Source: Lentzea guizhouensis (GTDB taxonomy: Bacteria > Actinomycetota > Actinomycetes > Mycobacteriales > Pseudonocardiaceae). Taken from it: a stretch of DNA of 64,000 nucleotides. Below are positions 52,712 through 62,039 of the stretch, one piece after another (positions within the stretch are counted from its first letter, which is position 1; every line of letters starts with the position of its first letter). The notes beneath the pieces are model-generated. The model was not told where the DNA came from. It did not search any database and saw only the letters and a program-made list of their open reading frames with translations. The stretch spans positions 9,486,001-9,550,000 of the forward strand of contig NZ_CP016793.1 in assembly GCF_001701025.1 (NCBI RefSeq), in the 5' to 3' direction. The translations under genes and the position numbers were made by a program.

Positions 52712-54205
52712 TCACCCGCGAGTCAGTGCATCCACCAGCTGCTCGGCGGTGTCCGAAGCCTCCAGGAGGGCTCCGACGTGCGCTTTCGTCCCGCGCAACG
52801 GCTCCAGCGTCGGGATTCGCACGAGCGACTCACGACCCAGGTCGAAGATCACCGAGTCCCACGAGGCGGCCGCGACCGAGGTGGGGTAGCGCTCCAGGCA
52901 CCGGCCGCGGAAGTACGCACGCGTGTCCTCCGGCGGGGTGGTGATGGCCGCGCGCACCTCCTCCTCGCTGACCAGGCGCTTCATCGAGCCGCGCGCGACC
53001 AGGCGGTTGTAGAGGCCCTTGTCCAGGCGCACGTCCGAGTACTGCAGGTCAACCAGGTTGAGCCGGGCCGAACCCCAGGCGAGGCCGTCGCGCTGCCGGT
53101 AGCCCTCGAGCAGCCGCAGCTTGGCCACCCAGTCGAGCCGGTCGGCGCACTCCGCGGGGTCGCGGGCCAGCGCGTCGAGCACCTCGCCCCAGATCCGCAG
53201 CACGTCGCGGTCGCCGGTGCCCTCCTTCTCGACGAAGGCGGTGGCGCGCTCGTGGTAGGCGAACTGGATGTCCAGACCGGTGAACTTGCGCCCGCCGGTC
53301 AGCTCGACCTTCGTCTTGAGCGTCGGGTCGTGGCTGATCTGGTGCACCGCGCGGACCGGGTCGACCATCCGCAGGTCGTCGAACCGCTGCCCGGCCTCGA
53401 TCATGTCGAGCACCAGCGAGGTGGTGCCGCACTTGAGGTAGGTGGAGTACTCGGCCAGGTTCGCGTCGCCGATGATGACGTGCAGGCGGCGGTACTTGTC
53501 CGCGTCCGCGTGCGGCTCGTCGCGCGTGTTGATGATGCCGCGCTTGAGCGTGGTCTCCAGGCCGACCTCGACCTCGATGTAGTCGGCGCGCTGGGAGAGC
53601 TGGAAGCCGGGCTCCTCACCGGCGGCACCGATGCCGACGCGGCCGGAGCCGGTCACGACCTGGCGCGACACGAAGAACGGCGTGAGGCCCGCGATGACGG
53701 CCGTGAACGGCGTCGAGCGCTGCATCAGGTAGTTCTCGTGCGTGCCGTACGACGCGCCCTTGCCGTCGACGTTGTTCTTGTACAGCTGCAGCCGGGGCTG
53801 GCCGGGCACGGTGGCGGCCTTGAGCGCCGCCTCCTCCATCACCCGCTCCCCCGCCTTGTCCCAGATCACCGCGTCGCGCGCGTTCGTGACCTCGGGCGCG
53901 GAGTACTCGGGGTGCGCGTGGTCGACGTAGAGCCGCGCGCCGTTGGTGAGGATGACGTTCGCCGCGCCCAGGTCCTCGACGTCGGAGTCCGCCGGGTGCC
54001 CACCAGGCGAGCCCAGGTCGAACCCGCGGGCGTCGCGCAGCGGCGACTCCACCTCGTAGTCCCAGCGCGCCCGCCTGGCGCGCGGTATGTCCGCCGCCGC
54101 CGCGTACGCGAGCACCACCTGTGTCGAAGTGAGCACCGGGTTCGCGGTCGCGTCGCCCGGCACCGCGATGCCGTACTCGACCTCGGTTCCCATGATCCGC
54201 CGCAT
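52712..54205 (-). CDS. dop: Pup deamidase/depupylase Dop
   Basis: A 497-residue homologue of PafA that converts the Pup C-terminal Gln to Glu and removes Pup from tagged proteins. Key residues: Glu8 in MGTEVEYG, the catalytic nucleophile-type Asp95 in [11 protein letters not shown], and the [20 protein letters not shown] site. The extra loop at about 37-80 ([18 protein letters not shown]) distinguishes Dop from PafA. I chose the ATG at 54205, which matches the usual MRRIMGTE start, over a TTG 30 bases upstream. Confidence 0.96.
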   Translation of the reverse strand: MRRIMGTEVEYGIAVPGDATANPVLTSTQVVLAYAAAADIPRARRARWDYEVESPLRDARGFDLGSPGGHPADSDVEDLGAANVILTNGARLYVDHAHPEYSAPEVTNARDAVIWDKAGERVMEEAALKAATVPGQPRLQLYKNNVDGKGASYGTHENYLMQRSTPFTAVIAGLTPFFVSRQVVTGSGRVGIGAAGEEPGFQLSQRADYIEVEVGLETTLKRGIINTRDEPHADADKYRRLHVIIGDANLAEYSTYLKCGTTSLVLDMIEAGQRFDDLRMVDPVRAVHQISHDPTLKTKVELTGGRKFTGLDIQFAYHERATAFVEKEGTGDRDVLRIWGEVLDALARDPAECADRLDWVAKLRLLEGYRQRDGLAWGSARLNLVDLQYSDVRLDKGLYNRLVARGSMKRLVSEEEVRAAITTPPEDTRAYFRGRCLERYPTSVAAASWDSVIFDLGRESLVRIPTLEPLRGTKAHVGALLEASDTAEQLVDALTRG

Positions 54206-54240
54206 GCGCAACACCTTATGACCTGACCCCGACAAAGGCG

Positions 54241-54271
54241 TGAGGGGAGCTTCACGTTGAAGCTCCCCTCA
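54241..54271 (-). terminator. Perfect 14-bp hairpin after the FtsX permease gene
   Basis: TGAGGGGAGCTTCA (54241-54254) and TGAAGCTCCCCTCA (54258-54271) are perfectly complementary around a CGT loop. It lies between the FtsX-like permease stop and dop on the minus strand. It shares the GGGGAGCTT core with the hairpin at 22228-22281 and the htpG-proximal arm at 28079. Confidence 0.8.
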
Positions 54272-54277
54272 GCCTAT

Positions 54278-56686
54278 TCACCCGGAAGCCAGTCCGGCGG
54301 CAGGACGGATCCTGGATGCGCCACGAGAAGGCCCGAATGCTGCGACAACCGCGAGCGCCACGACCGCCAGCGCGCCTATGACCAGCGGCAACACCACTGA
54401 GAGAGCCGGTAGCACCAGCGGGATCCCGATGGACAGGATCGCGATCAACGCGTAACCGAACCCGAGCGCGCCGCCGCCGATCACCCCGACGAGGGCCAGC
54501 ATGACCGCTTCGGCGATGACCCCGCCCTGCAGCCCGCCTTGAGTGACACCCAAGGCGCGCCGCAGCGCGAGCTCCTTGCGGCGTTCCTGGACGGAGATCG
54601 TCAGCGCGGTGCCGATGCCCGTCACGGCGACCGCCACGGACAGGCCCAGCAGCACCATCATCAGCACGGTGCCCAGGTGCATGTACCGGTCCGCCTCGGC
54701 GCGTTCGTCGGCGTCGGTCTGCACGATGACCGTCGGGTTGTTCGGCAGCGCGGCCTGCAGGTCGGCCCGGAACTTCGCCGGGTCGGTGCCTGGCTTGAGC
54801 GCGACCACGACCTTCTCCGCGGGTCCCGTGGTCAGGCCGCCGAGGATCGGCGTGTACCCGGTGAGCGTGCCGGCAACGGTCCCGACGACCTTGTACTGCT
54901 TGCCGTCGGACTCGACGAACGGCCGGCCCTCCCAGTGCAGCGGCACGATCGCGGTACCGGCGACCAGCTGCTCGGCCCCGGCCACGTTCTGCGCCTTCAG
55001 CCAGGTCTTGAACTCCTCCGGGTCGACACCGGAGCCGTTCTCCGCCTTGTGCAGCACCGCGCTGGCCGCCACGCCGTCCTGAGCCGGGATCGACGGCAGC
55101 GGGCGCTCCCCCGCGTCCACCACGGTGGCGTCCGGGCGCTCCTCGTTGGCGAACGAGTACGTCAGCTCCTGCGCGGTGCCCAGCAGGACCAGGAAGAACG
55201 TCACCATGGAGCTGGCCAGCAGCAACGGCAGCGCGACCGACGCCGACCGCTGCGGCATCCTGCGCACCTCCGCGCCGGCGAGCTTCCACTGCGTCCACCG
55301 ACTGCCGCCGATCTTGCCGAACAACCGCGCGATGAACGGCACCGTGACCGGCCCGAGGATCCAGAACAGGCCCGTCACCGCGGCGATGGCGGAGAACGTG
55401 ACCGCGAGCGGTGCGACGGCGGTCCCCTTGGCGGCGATGGCCGCCAGTGCGAGGAGGGCCGCGCCGCTGATGAACAGCAGGCCGAACACGAGCCGAAGAC
55501 GACGCACGGACCGTGGCGGCACCTCGCTCTCCGCGTCACGCAACGCGGCGAGAGGCGACACGCGCGCGGCGTTGATCGCGGGCCGGACAGCGGCCATCAC
55601 GCTCAACAGCGCCGCGACGACAACTCCGAGGATCACGTACCCGACGGACGGCAGCAGGGCGGGGCTGAGCTCGACCGCTCCGAACAGCACGGAGATGCCG
55701 GTGACGTCGAAGGTCCTGGCGAGGATCCACGCCATCGGCCCGCCGAGCAACGCACCACCGATGCCCGCCAGCGCACCCGTCACCAACGCCTCGAACAGGC
55801 TCCTGCGCACCAACGGCCCCCGCTGGGCGCCGATGCACCGCAGCAGCGCCGTCTGCCGCTGACGTTGCGCGTAGACCGCCCGGAACGTGGCCGCCGCGAC
55901 GAACACCGCCGTCGCCAGCGCCAGCACGCTGAACGGCAGCAGGATGAACGTCAGCTCGTTGCCGATCTTGTCGGCGTCCGGCGCCGGGTCCCACACCACG
56001 TACGACGCACCCGCGGCGGCCTTCACCGCGTCGCGGTTGCCGCCGAGCACCCAGACCTCCTTGGTGAACGGCTGCGGGTCGAGCTCACGTGCCAGGTCCG
56101 GACCGGCGACCATGATCGGCCGCGAGTCGATCCCGCCCTTCTTCATCACCCCGCTGACGGTGACCTCGACCGGCTTGCCGTCCGCGGAGGCGAGCTTGAC
56201 CTTGTCGCCGGGCTTCAGGCCGCGTTCGTAGGCGGTGATCTTGTCGACGGCGACCTCGCCGTCCGCCGCCGGGGCCTTGCCCTCGGCCAGCGGCCAGCGC
56301 ACCAGGTCCGGCTGCTGCACGTGCACCTCGGCCCGGTGCTGCCCGGCCCTGCCGTTCGCGTCCAGCAGGTCCGCCTGCGCCACCTGCACCGGCACCGCCC
56401 GGCCGACCGAGGAGAGCTTGGCCAGCAACGCGTCGTCCAGCTTCGGGCCGGTGGGTTGCGCACCGGTGGCCGAGGGGTCGAACGGCTGCTGCTTGACGTC
56501 CACCACGTGGCTCACCGACGACGGGGTGAGGGGCGCGCCCTCGTCGACCGACCTGGTGAGCGCGTCGCTCAGCACCAGGGCGGCCAGCAGGCAGGCCACG
56601 CCGACGACGAGCGCGACGCCGGGCAGCAGCGCGCGGCCCGGCCGGGCGCGGAACTCGGCGACGCCGAGCCGCAGGGAAGTGGACAC
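54278..56686 (-). CDS. FtsX/MacB-family ABC permease, no ATPase nearby
   Basis: An 802-residue large permease of the FtsX-like type. A first helix (about 20-40) is followed by an extracellular domain of about 220 residues, then a block of three membrane helices (about 245-385), a second set near 410-500, a second extracellular domain and a final three-helix block at 690-790. The arrangement is two fused FtsX units. GTG 56686 follows AGGAGG. Such permeases usually pair with an ATPase next door; none is adjacent here. A role in lipoprotein or peptide export is possible. Confidence 0.9.
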   Translation of the reverse strand: MSTSLRLGVAEFRARPGRALLPGVALVVGVACLLAALVLSDALTRSVDEGAPLTPSSVSHVVDVKQQPFDPSATGAQPTGPKLDDALLAKLSSVGRAVPVQVAQADLLDANGRAGQHRAEVHVQQPDLVRWPLAEGKAPAADGEVAVDKITAYERGLKPGDKVKLASADGKPVEVTVSGVMKKGGIDSRPIMVAGPDLARELDPQPFTKEVWVLGGNRDAVKAAAGASYVVWDPAPDADKIGNELTFILLPFSVLALATAVFVAAATFRAVYAQRQRQTALLRCIGAQRGPLVRRSLFEALVTGALAGIGGALLGGPMAWILARTFDVTGISVLFGAVELSPALLPSVGYVILGVVVAALLSVMAAVRPAINAARVSPLAALRDAESEVPPRSVRRLRLVFGLLFISGAALLALAAIAAKGTAVAPLAVTFSAIAAVTGLFWILGPVTVPFIARLFGKIGGSRWTQWKLAGAEVRRMPQRSASVALPLLLASSMVTFFLVLLGTAQELTYSFANEERPDATVVDAGERPLPSIPAQDGVAASAVLHKAENGSGVDPEEFKTWLKAQNVAGAEQLVAGTAIVPLHWEGRPFVESDGKQYKVVGTVAGTLTGYTPILGGLTTGPAEKVVVALKPGTDPAKFRADLQAALPNNPTVIVQTDADERAEADRYMHLGTVLMMVLLGLSVAVAVTGIGTALTISVQERRKELALRRALGVTQGGLQGGVIAEAVMLALVGVIGGGALGFGYALIAILSIGIPLVLPALSVVLPLVIGALAVVALAVVAAFGPSRGASRIRPAAGLASG

Positions 56687-56792
56687 GAATCCTCCTCGGT
56701 GACGTCTGACGGTCCCGAAGGTAGGAAGGAGGGCGATCAGCGGGCGTCGGACTGGGGTAGCAAGCTCGCGTACGACCACAGGAGGACACGGG

Positions 56793-57290
56793 ATGATCAA
56801 CCTCTACGACGAGGACGCGAACGTCATCGGCGAGGTGACGCGCGAACGGATGCGCGCCGAGAACCTCTGGCACGGCTGCGTCCTGACCGTGGTGTTCTCC
56901 ACCGACGGCGAACGCGTCTACGTGCACCGCCGCACCGACACCAAGGACGTCTTCCCCGGCCTCTACGACTACGCGGCGGGCGGCGTGATCGACTCCGGCG
57001 AGACCCCGGACGAGGCGGCGGCCCGCGAGCTGCGCGAGGAGCTCGGCGTCGAGGCCCCGCTCACGCCGCTCTTCCAGACCATCTACGTCGACGACCTGAC
57101 CCGCTACCACGCGTGGGTCTACGAGACGCACTACGACGGGCCGTTCACCCACCAGCCGGAGGAGGTCGCGTGGGGCGGGTGGATGGACGCGGCCGAGCTG
57201 CGCGGCAAGATCGAGGACCCCGGCTGGCCGCTGGTGCCGGACGGGCGCGCGATCGGCCGGGAGTGGTTGCGCCGCACTAGTTCCAGGTGA
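56793..57290 (+). CDS. Nudix hydrolase
   Basis: A 165-residue Nudix enzyme. The Nudix box is GGVIDSGETPDEAAARELREELGV at about residues 62-85. The N-terminal LYDEDANVIGEVTRERM and AWVYET strand resemble isopentenyl-diphosphate isomerase-like Nudix proteins, but the isomerase's active-site Cys is not clear. It may cleave nucleoside or isoprenoid diphosphates. Its end overlaps the convergent aldo-keto reductase by 14 bases. Confidence 0.9.
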   Translation: MINLYDEDANVIGEVTRERMRAENLWHGCVLTVVFSTDGERVYVHRRTDTKDVFPGLYDYAAGGVIDSGETPDEAAARELREELGVEAPLTPLFQTIYVDDLTRYHAWVYETHYDGPFTHQPEEVAWGGWMDAAELRGKIEDPGWPLVPDGRAIGREWLRRTSSR

Positions 57291-58155
57291 GGGCGGCGCG
57301 CGTCGCCCAGTACTCCTCGGCCGGCTCGGACAGGTCCGGCAGCACGACCTCGACGGTCATGGCCTCCGCATTGGACCGCAGCTGCTCCGGGCTCGCCGCA
57401 CCGGACAGCACGACGTCCACCCACGGCTGGTGGGCCACGGCGGCCAGCGCGACCGCGTCCGTGCCGACGCCGAGCTCCTTCGCCTGCACGGCAACGGCTT
57501 CCGGTGCCCGCACGGCGAGCCGGCCGTTCGCCATGCCCTCCTTGATGATCACCTTGAGCCCGGCGGCGTGCGCCTCGCCGAGAGCGGCCGCGGCGGAGGT
57601 CTCCAGCACGTTCCAGGTGGACTGGACGGAGGTGAAGATCCCGAGGTCGAGCGCCTTGCGGATGGCGTCGGCCTGGTTCGGGCCGGAGGTGGAGAACCCG
57701 AGCGGCACACCGGTCGCGACCATCGCCTCCTGCAGCGCCCGGTCGTCGAACAACGGGCTGTCGGCGGTCAGCGAGTGCACCTGGTAGAGGTCCACGCGCG
57801 GCAGCAACGCCGTGGTCTCCCGCCACTGCTGGGTGAAGCGCGCCAGCGAGTGCTCCTTGACCTCGTGCACCTGCGCGTCCGGCCGCCAGTCCGCGGTGTA
57901 GGCGTAGCCCCACTTGCTGGAGACGGTGACGTCGTCGTGGCCGGGCAGCCACTCGCTCAGGAACTGCTCGGACAACCCGTAGGACCGCGCCGCGTCGACC
58001 CATCGGACACCCAGCGCGTACGCCTCGTCGAGCACGAGGTGGCACTGCGCGCGCATGGCGTCCACGTCCCGCACCTGGGGCAACGCGTCCTCACGGCCGA
58101 GGTTGATGTACGCGGGACGACCGAGGGAAGCGAGACCGAGTGCCAGCTGTGCCAT
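57277..58155 (-). CDS. Aldo/keto reductase
   Basis: A 292-residue (beta/alpha)8 oxidoreductase using NADPH. The catalytic tetrad is visible: Asp in WVDAARSYG, Tyr in that motif, Lys in VSSKWG and His in YQVHSL. The C-terminal region with IIKEGMANGRL carries the cofactor site. ATG 58155. It is convergent with the Nudix gene and separated from the cellulase by a terminator hairpin. Substrate unknown. Confidence 0.92.
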   Translation of the reverse strand: MAQLALGLASLGRPAYINLGREDALPQVRDVDAMRAQCHLVLDEAYALGVRWVDAARSYGLSEQFLSEWLPGHDDVTVSSKWGYAYTADWRPDAQVHEVKEHSLARFTQQWRETTALLPRVDLYQVHSLTADSPLFDDRALQEAMVATGVPLGFSTSGPNQADAIRKALDLGIFTSVQSTWNVLETSAAAALGEAHAAGLKVIIKEGMANGRLAVRAPEAVAVQAKELGVGTDAVALAAVAHQPWVDVVLSGAASPEQLRSNAEAMTVEVVLPDLSEPAEEYWATRAALTWN

Positions 58156-58187
58156 GCCGACTACCGTAAAACGGCGCCTGCGACGAG

Positions 58188-58217
58188 GAACGGCGGCCCC
58201 TGGTGGGACCGCCGTTC
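58188..58217 (-). terminator. Hairpin after the GH5 cellulase gene
   Basis: GAACGGCGGCCCC (58188-58200) pairs with GGGACCGCCGTTC (58205-58217) with one mismatch and a TGGT loop. It follows the cellulase stop on the minus strand. Confidence 0.7.
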
Positions 58218-58251
58218 ACGTGACCCGCCGGGGTCGGTCAACCGGAGATCA

Positions 58252-59307
58252 TCAGAAGTCGTCGGCGGTGCGGATGTGGTTGCGCACCCACTTGCCGGCG
58301 TCCTTCAGCGGGCCCTCACCGGCGAAGCTGCTGCCGGAGCACGTGCCGCTCTTGAACACCGCACCCGTGCGGTGGTCGTCGGAGAAGTTCCAGTTCGTCC
58401 AGGAGATCTTGGCCTCCTTCATGAACGTGATGAACTTGTTCGCCATGGTGAAGTCGTTCGGACCGTCACCGGAGGCCTCCTGCGAACCGAACTCGGTGAC
58501 GAAGACCGGCACCTGGCTCGAGACCGTGCGCAACGCGTTGAGGTACGAGTCGCGGTGGTCCTTCGCGTAGAAGTGGAACGTGTACATCAGGTTCGAGGCG
58601 TTGACCTTGTTGCGGCTGACCTCGTTGATGTCCTTGCCGTCGGACAGGCCGAACGTCGACCAGCCGTGCGTGCCCACGAGCACGAGGCTGTCCGGGTCCT
58701 GGGCGCGGATCGTCGGGATGACGGCCTCCGCGTAAGACTTCACCCGCGACCACGTGACGCCGTTCGGCTCGTTCGCGATGTCGTAGATGATGTTCGTCTT
58801 GTCCTTGTGCCGCTGCGCGATCTCGTTGAAGAACGTCTTGGCGCGGGCGGTGTTGTGGTTCGGGTCGCCCGGCGAGAGCTGGTGCCAGTCGACCAGCGCG
58901 TACAGGCCGCGCTTGGTGGCCTCCTCGATGTACCCGTGCACCATGTCGGTGAACTTCCGGGGGTTCGACTCGTAGCCGCCCTCCTGGATGTACATCGAGA
59001 TGCGGAGGATGTCCGCCTTCCAGTCGTTGGCGAGCGCGTCCAGGGACGCGGTCTTGACGCACTGGGAGTACCACTGGATGCCGTGCGTGCTCATGCCGCG
59101 CAACTGGATCTGCTTGCCGTTCTTGTTGCACAGCTTGACGCCGCACACCCTGAGCTGGCCGTTGACCGCCGCGGGCGAACCCGGCGGCAGCGCGGCCGCG
59201 GAGACGTCGCCCGCGGGTGCGGCAGCGACTGAACTGCCTGCCATCACACCGGTCAGGGGGAGCACGACTGCCGCGGCGAGCGCCACCACAGACTTCTGCC
59301 AAGCCAT
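58252..59307 (-). CDS. Secreted GH5 endoglucanase
   Basis: A 351-residue secreted cellulase of glycoside hydrolase family 5. The signal peptide (about 1-30) is followed by a short Pro-rich spacer and a catalytic barrel. Acid/base Glu180 is in IANEPNG and nucleophile Glu272 in VFVTEFGS; WHQLSPGD and HFYAKDH are also typical. No carbohydrate-binding module is present. The ATG at 59307 follows AGGAGAT. A palindrome lies about 40 bases upstream. Confidence 0.93.
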   Translation of the reverse strand: MAWQKSVVALAAAVVLPLTGVMAGSSVAAAPAGDVSAAALPPGSPAAVNGQLRVCGVKLCNKNGKQIQLRGMSTHGIQWYSQCVKTASLDALANDWKADILRISMYIQEGGYESNPRKFTDMVHGYIEEATKRGLYALVDWHQLSPGDPNHNTARAKTFFNEIAQRHKDKTNIIYDIANEPNGVTWSRVKSYAEAVIPTIRAQDPDSLVLVGTHGWSTFGLSDGKDINEVSRNKVNASNLMYTFHFYAKDHRDSYLNALRTVSSQVPVFVTEFGSQEASGDGPNDFTMANKFITFMKEAKISWTNWNFSDDHRTGAVFKSGTCSGSSFAGEGPLKDAGKWVRNHIRTADDF

Positions 59308-59346
59308 TCAGCATCTCCTCTCGGACTGCTGGCGACGGATTAGTTA

Positions 59347-59362
59347 GGTAAGTTTCCTTACC
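59347..59362. promoter_or_regulatory. Palindrome in the cellulase promoter
   Basis: GGTAAG-TTTC-CTTACC is a perfect 6-base inverted repeat 40 bases before the GH5 start. The extended sequence TTAGGTAAGTTTCCTTACC recalls AGGAAA..TTTCC-type repeats often seen before actinomycete carbohydrate-active genes. The cognate regulator is unknown. Confidence 0.5.
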
Positions 59363-59404
59363 GATTAAAGGTATGGATGACCTTAAAGCCGCCTCCGGAG
59401 TGCG

Positions 59405-60160
59405 TCAAGCATCTCGTCGCAGAAGAGCGACAGTTCCGGTACCGAGAGTCACCAGTGCGTAAAGCATCAAAACAGCAACAGCGGCTGACGGCGCGAGGGG
59501 CGGGTCGTTGACGACGCCCGCCACCTCCCACACCAGGTACGGGACCATCACCGCGGACGCGTCGACGTTCCACGGGTCGGGCAGCATCGGCGTGATCGCG
59601 GGAAGTCCCCACAGCAGCACGCCGACGACCACGATCGCGACGGCCGTCGACCGCACCGCGAGCCCCAGCCCGAGGCCGACCAGGCCGGTGACGAGGATGG
59701 ACAGGACCGCCGCGCCCGCCCACGGCAGCACGTCGCCGAGGTCGTCCCACGGCGCGATCGGCGGCGGCCGGTCCCCCATGACCAGCCAGCTGGTGCCGAC
59801 GCTGAGCGCGAGCGTGACGGCGCCGAGCACCATGGCCGCGGTCGCCACGAGCGCGGTCTTGGCCGCCAGCAAGCGTTTCCGGTTCGGCACGGCGGTCAGT
59901 GCGGTGAGCCGCGGGTCGGAGGTGGCGACCAGGGCGCCGAGCGCGGCCACGAGGAACTGGACGACCGGCGTGATCACCACACTGCTGTCGGCGGAGGCGA
60001 ACCTCGCCTGCTCGGCGGGCGGCGAGGTGTCGTAGTCGGCGACGATCAGCCACGACAGCAACGCGCCGACGACCACCATCAGCCCGATGGCGAGGACCAG
60101 GCCCCACGGCCCGCGGACGGTCCGGAGCTTCAGCCACTCCGCGGTGAGCGCGTTCTTCAC
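59405..60160 (-). CDS. ABC-2 type exporter permease (second module)
   Basis: A 251-residue permease with six membrane helices (first at about 20-42). The short basic start VKNALTAEWLKLRTV is typical for the ABC-2/YhhJ class. The GTG 60160 overlaps the ATPase stop. It is not closely similar to the first module's permease but has the same arrangement. Confidence 0.87.
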   Translation of the reverse strand: MKNALTAEWLKLRTVRGPWGLVLAIGLMVVVGALLSWLIVADYDTSPPAEQARFASADSSVVITPVVQFLVAALGALVATSDPRLTALTAVPNRKRLLAAKTALVATAAMVLGAVTLALSVGTSWLVMGDRPPPIAPWDDLGDVLPWAGAAVLSILVTGLVGLGLGLAVRSTAVAIVVVGVLLWGLPAITPMLPDPWNVDASAVMVPYLVWEVAGVVNDPPLAPSAAVAVLMLYALVTLGTGTVALLRRDA

Positions 60161-60858
60161 AGTCCCCTCCCCGAGGTGAGCTCCAGGTAGGCGTCTTCGA
60201 GGGAACCGTGCTGCGTCAACGCCTCCGTCGGTGTCTCCTTGACCAGCTGTCCTCTTGCGACGATCACGACGTGGTCGGCCGTGAGCGCCATCTCGCTCAT
60301 CAGGTGGCTGGACACGAAGACCGTGCGCCCCTCGTCCGCCAGCGACCGCATGAGGTCGCGGATCCACCGCACGCCCTCGGGGTCCAGGCCGTTGACCGGT
60401 TCGTCGAACATCAGCACCCGCGGGTCGCCCAGCAGTGCCGCCGCGACGCCGAGCCGTTGCTTCATGCCGAGCGACAACGCCCGGATCCTCTTGTGCCGCA
60501 CGCCTCCCAGCCCGACCTGCTCCAGCAGCTCGACCGCGCGCTGCTGGTCGATCCCGTTGCTGGCGGCGAGCCAGCGCAGGTGGTCGAGCGCACGGCGGCC
60601 GTGGTGGACCGCCGCCGGGTCGAGCAGCACGCCGACGTGCCGCAGCGGCTGGTCGAGGTCCGCGTACCGCCGCCCGCCGACCAGCGCCTCGCCCCCGCTG
60701 GGCCGGTCCAGGCCGACGATCATGCGCATCGTCGTGGACTTGCCGGCGCCGTTGGGGCCGAGGAAGCCCGTCACCAGTCCAGGTTGGACGGTGAACGACA
60801 GGCCGTCGACCGCCGTCGTGTCCCCGTATCTCTTCGTCAGGTTCCGCACCTCGATCAT
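60157..60858 (-). CDS. ABC exporter ATP-binding protein (second module)
   Basis: A 233-residue ATPase with Walker A GPNGAGKSTT near residue 38, signature LSLGMKQ, Walker B MFDEPVNGLDP and H-loop SSHLMSE. It lacks the long C-terminal tail of the first module's ATPase. ATG 60858, divergent from the kinase gene across palindromes. Confidence 0.92.
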   Translation of the reverse strand: MIEVRNLTKRYGDTTAVDGLSFTVQPGLVTGFLGPNGAGKSTTMRMIVGLDRPSGGEALVGGRRYADLDQPLRHVGVLLDPAAVHHGRRALDHLRWLAASNGIDQQRAVELLEQVGLGGVRHKRIRALSLGMKQRLGVAAALLGDPRVLMFDEPVNGLDPEGVRWIRDLMRSLADEGRTVFVSSHLMSEMALTADHVVIVARGQLVKETPTEALTQHGSLEDAYLELTSGRGL

Positions 60859-60918
60859 GCCGACGAGGGTGGTGGTTCTCGTCCCGCCGCGGATCGGCCC
60901 GTGCTCCGATCCCGGGAA

Positions 60919-60934
60919 TCGGACCGTGGTCCGA
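60919..60934. promoter_or_regulatory. Palindrome between second ABC exporter and sensor kinase
   Basis: TCGGACC-GT-GGTCCGA is a perfect 7-base inverted repeat in the 110-base divergent space. Overlapping it, CCGAT-CCCGGGA-ATCGG (60906-60922) forms a second repeat. Both are candidate binding sites for the adjacent NarL-type regulator. Confidence 0.45.
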
Positions 60935-60968
60935 GGCGCGTGCTGCCCCGGCTCGTTACGGTCGACCC

Positions 60969-62039
60969 GTGATGGCGAAACTCCACCTCTACCTGGTCGA
61001 CGCGGCGGCCGCGCTGGTGATCTGGGTGCTCGTCACCTACGCGATGCTCGAACCGCACGTGCACGCGTCGCCGTTCGTCGCGGTGCCCCTGGCGGGCCTC
61101 GTCGCCGTTCCCGTCGCCGTCCGGCGGTGGTGGCCGATGACCGCGCTGGTGGTGACCACCGCCGCGACGGTGGCCGTGGTGATGACCCAGGTGCTGCCCG
61201 TCGTGGCGCTCGGCGCCCCGGTCGGCGCCGTCTGCTTCGCGCTCTACACGGTGGCGGTCGACCGCGACCGCACCTGGTCGCTGGTCGCACTCCTGGTGAC
61301 CGTCGTCGCCACCAGCGGGGTCTCCGGCGGTGAACCCGAGAACGTGCTCGTCGGTGCCGCCGCGCTGGGGTCGGTGTGGGCCATCGGCTACACCACCCGG
61401 CTGCGCCGCTCGATGCTGCTCCGGGAGAGCGCTCAGCAGGCCGAGCAGGCGCTGGCCGACGAACGCCTGCGCATCGCCCGCGAGCTGCACGACGTGGTGG
61501 CGCACAACCTCTCCCTGATCGCCGTGCAGGCCGGCAACGCCGCGCACGTGCGTTCACCTGAGCACGCCTACGAGGCGTTGCAGGTCATTTCCGAAACGAG
61601 CCGCACGGCCCTGACGGAGATGCGCGGGCTCTTGGGTGTGCTGCGCTCCGACGCCGACCTGGCCCCCTCCCCCGGCCTCGACGGCCTGCCCGACCTCGCC
61701 GACCGCGCGTCACTCGCCGGGGTGCGCGTCACGCTGGAGGTGACGGGTGGGACGGTGGTGCCGGAGGGGATCGCGCTGTCGGCGTACCGGATCGTGCAGG
61801 AGGCGCTGACCAACGTCGTGAAGCACGCGGCACCCGCGTCGTGCACGGTGCTGGTGGACGTGACACCGGAGGCCGTGGTGATCGACGTCGCCGACGACGG
61901 TCCCGGGGTGCGGGAGCTGGGGACGGGACACGGGTTGATCGGGATGAGGGAACGCGTGGCGGTGTACGGCGGCACGTTCAGCGCGGGACAACGCTCCGAG
62001 GGCGGGTTCCGGGTCCACGCGGAGCTGCCGATCCGATGA
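60969..62039 (+). CDS. NarL-type sensor histidine kinase (second module)
   Basis: A 356-residue kinase with about four membrane helices in residues 10-130, a coiled linker, HisKA_3 with His174 in ARELHDVVAH, and an ATPase domain with YRIVQEALTN, DVADDGPGV and GHGLIGMRER. GTG 60969 or the following ATG could start translation. Its stop overlaps the regulator start. Confidence 0.92.
   Translation: MMAKLHLYLVDAAAALVIWVLVTYAMLEPHVHASPFVAVPLAGLVAVPVAVRRWWPMTALVVTTAATVAVVMTQVLPVVALGAPVGAVCFALYTVAVDRDRTWSLVALLVTVVATSGVSGGEPENVLVGAAALGSVWAIGYTTRLRRSMLLRESAQQAEQALADERLRIARELHDVVAHNLSLIAVQAGNAAHVRSPEHAYEALQVISETSRTALTEMRGLLGVLRSDADLAPSPGLDGLPDLADRASLAGVRVTLEVTGGTVVPEGIALSAYRIVQEALTNVVKHAAPASCTVLVDVTPEAVVIDVADDGPGVRELGTGHGLIGMRERVAVYGGTFSAGQRSEGGFRVHAELPIR

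Noticed and set aside
52691..54226. A 511-codon plus-strand frame opposite dop
   Set aside because: Shadow of dop. Similar long shadows lie opposite htpG, GH65, FtsX and the giant ATPase gene.
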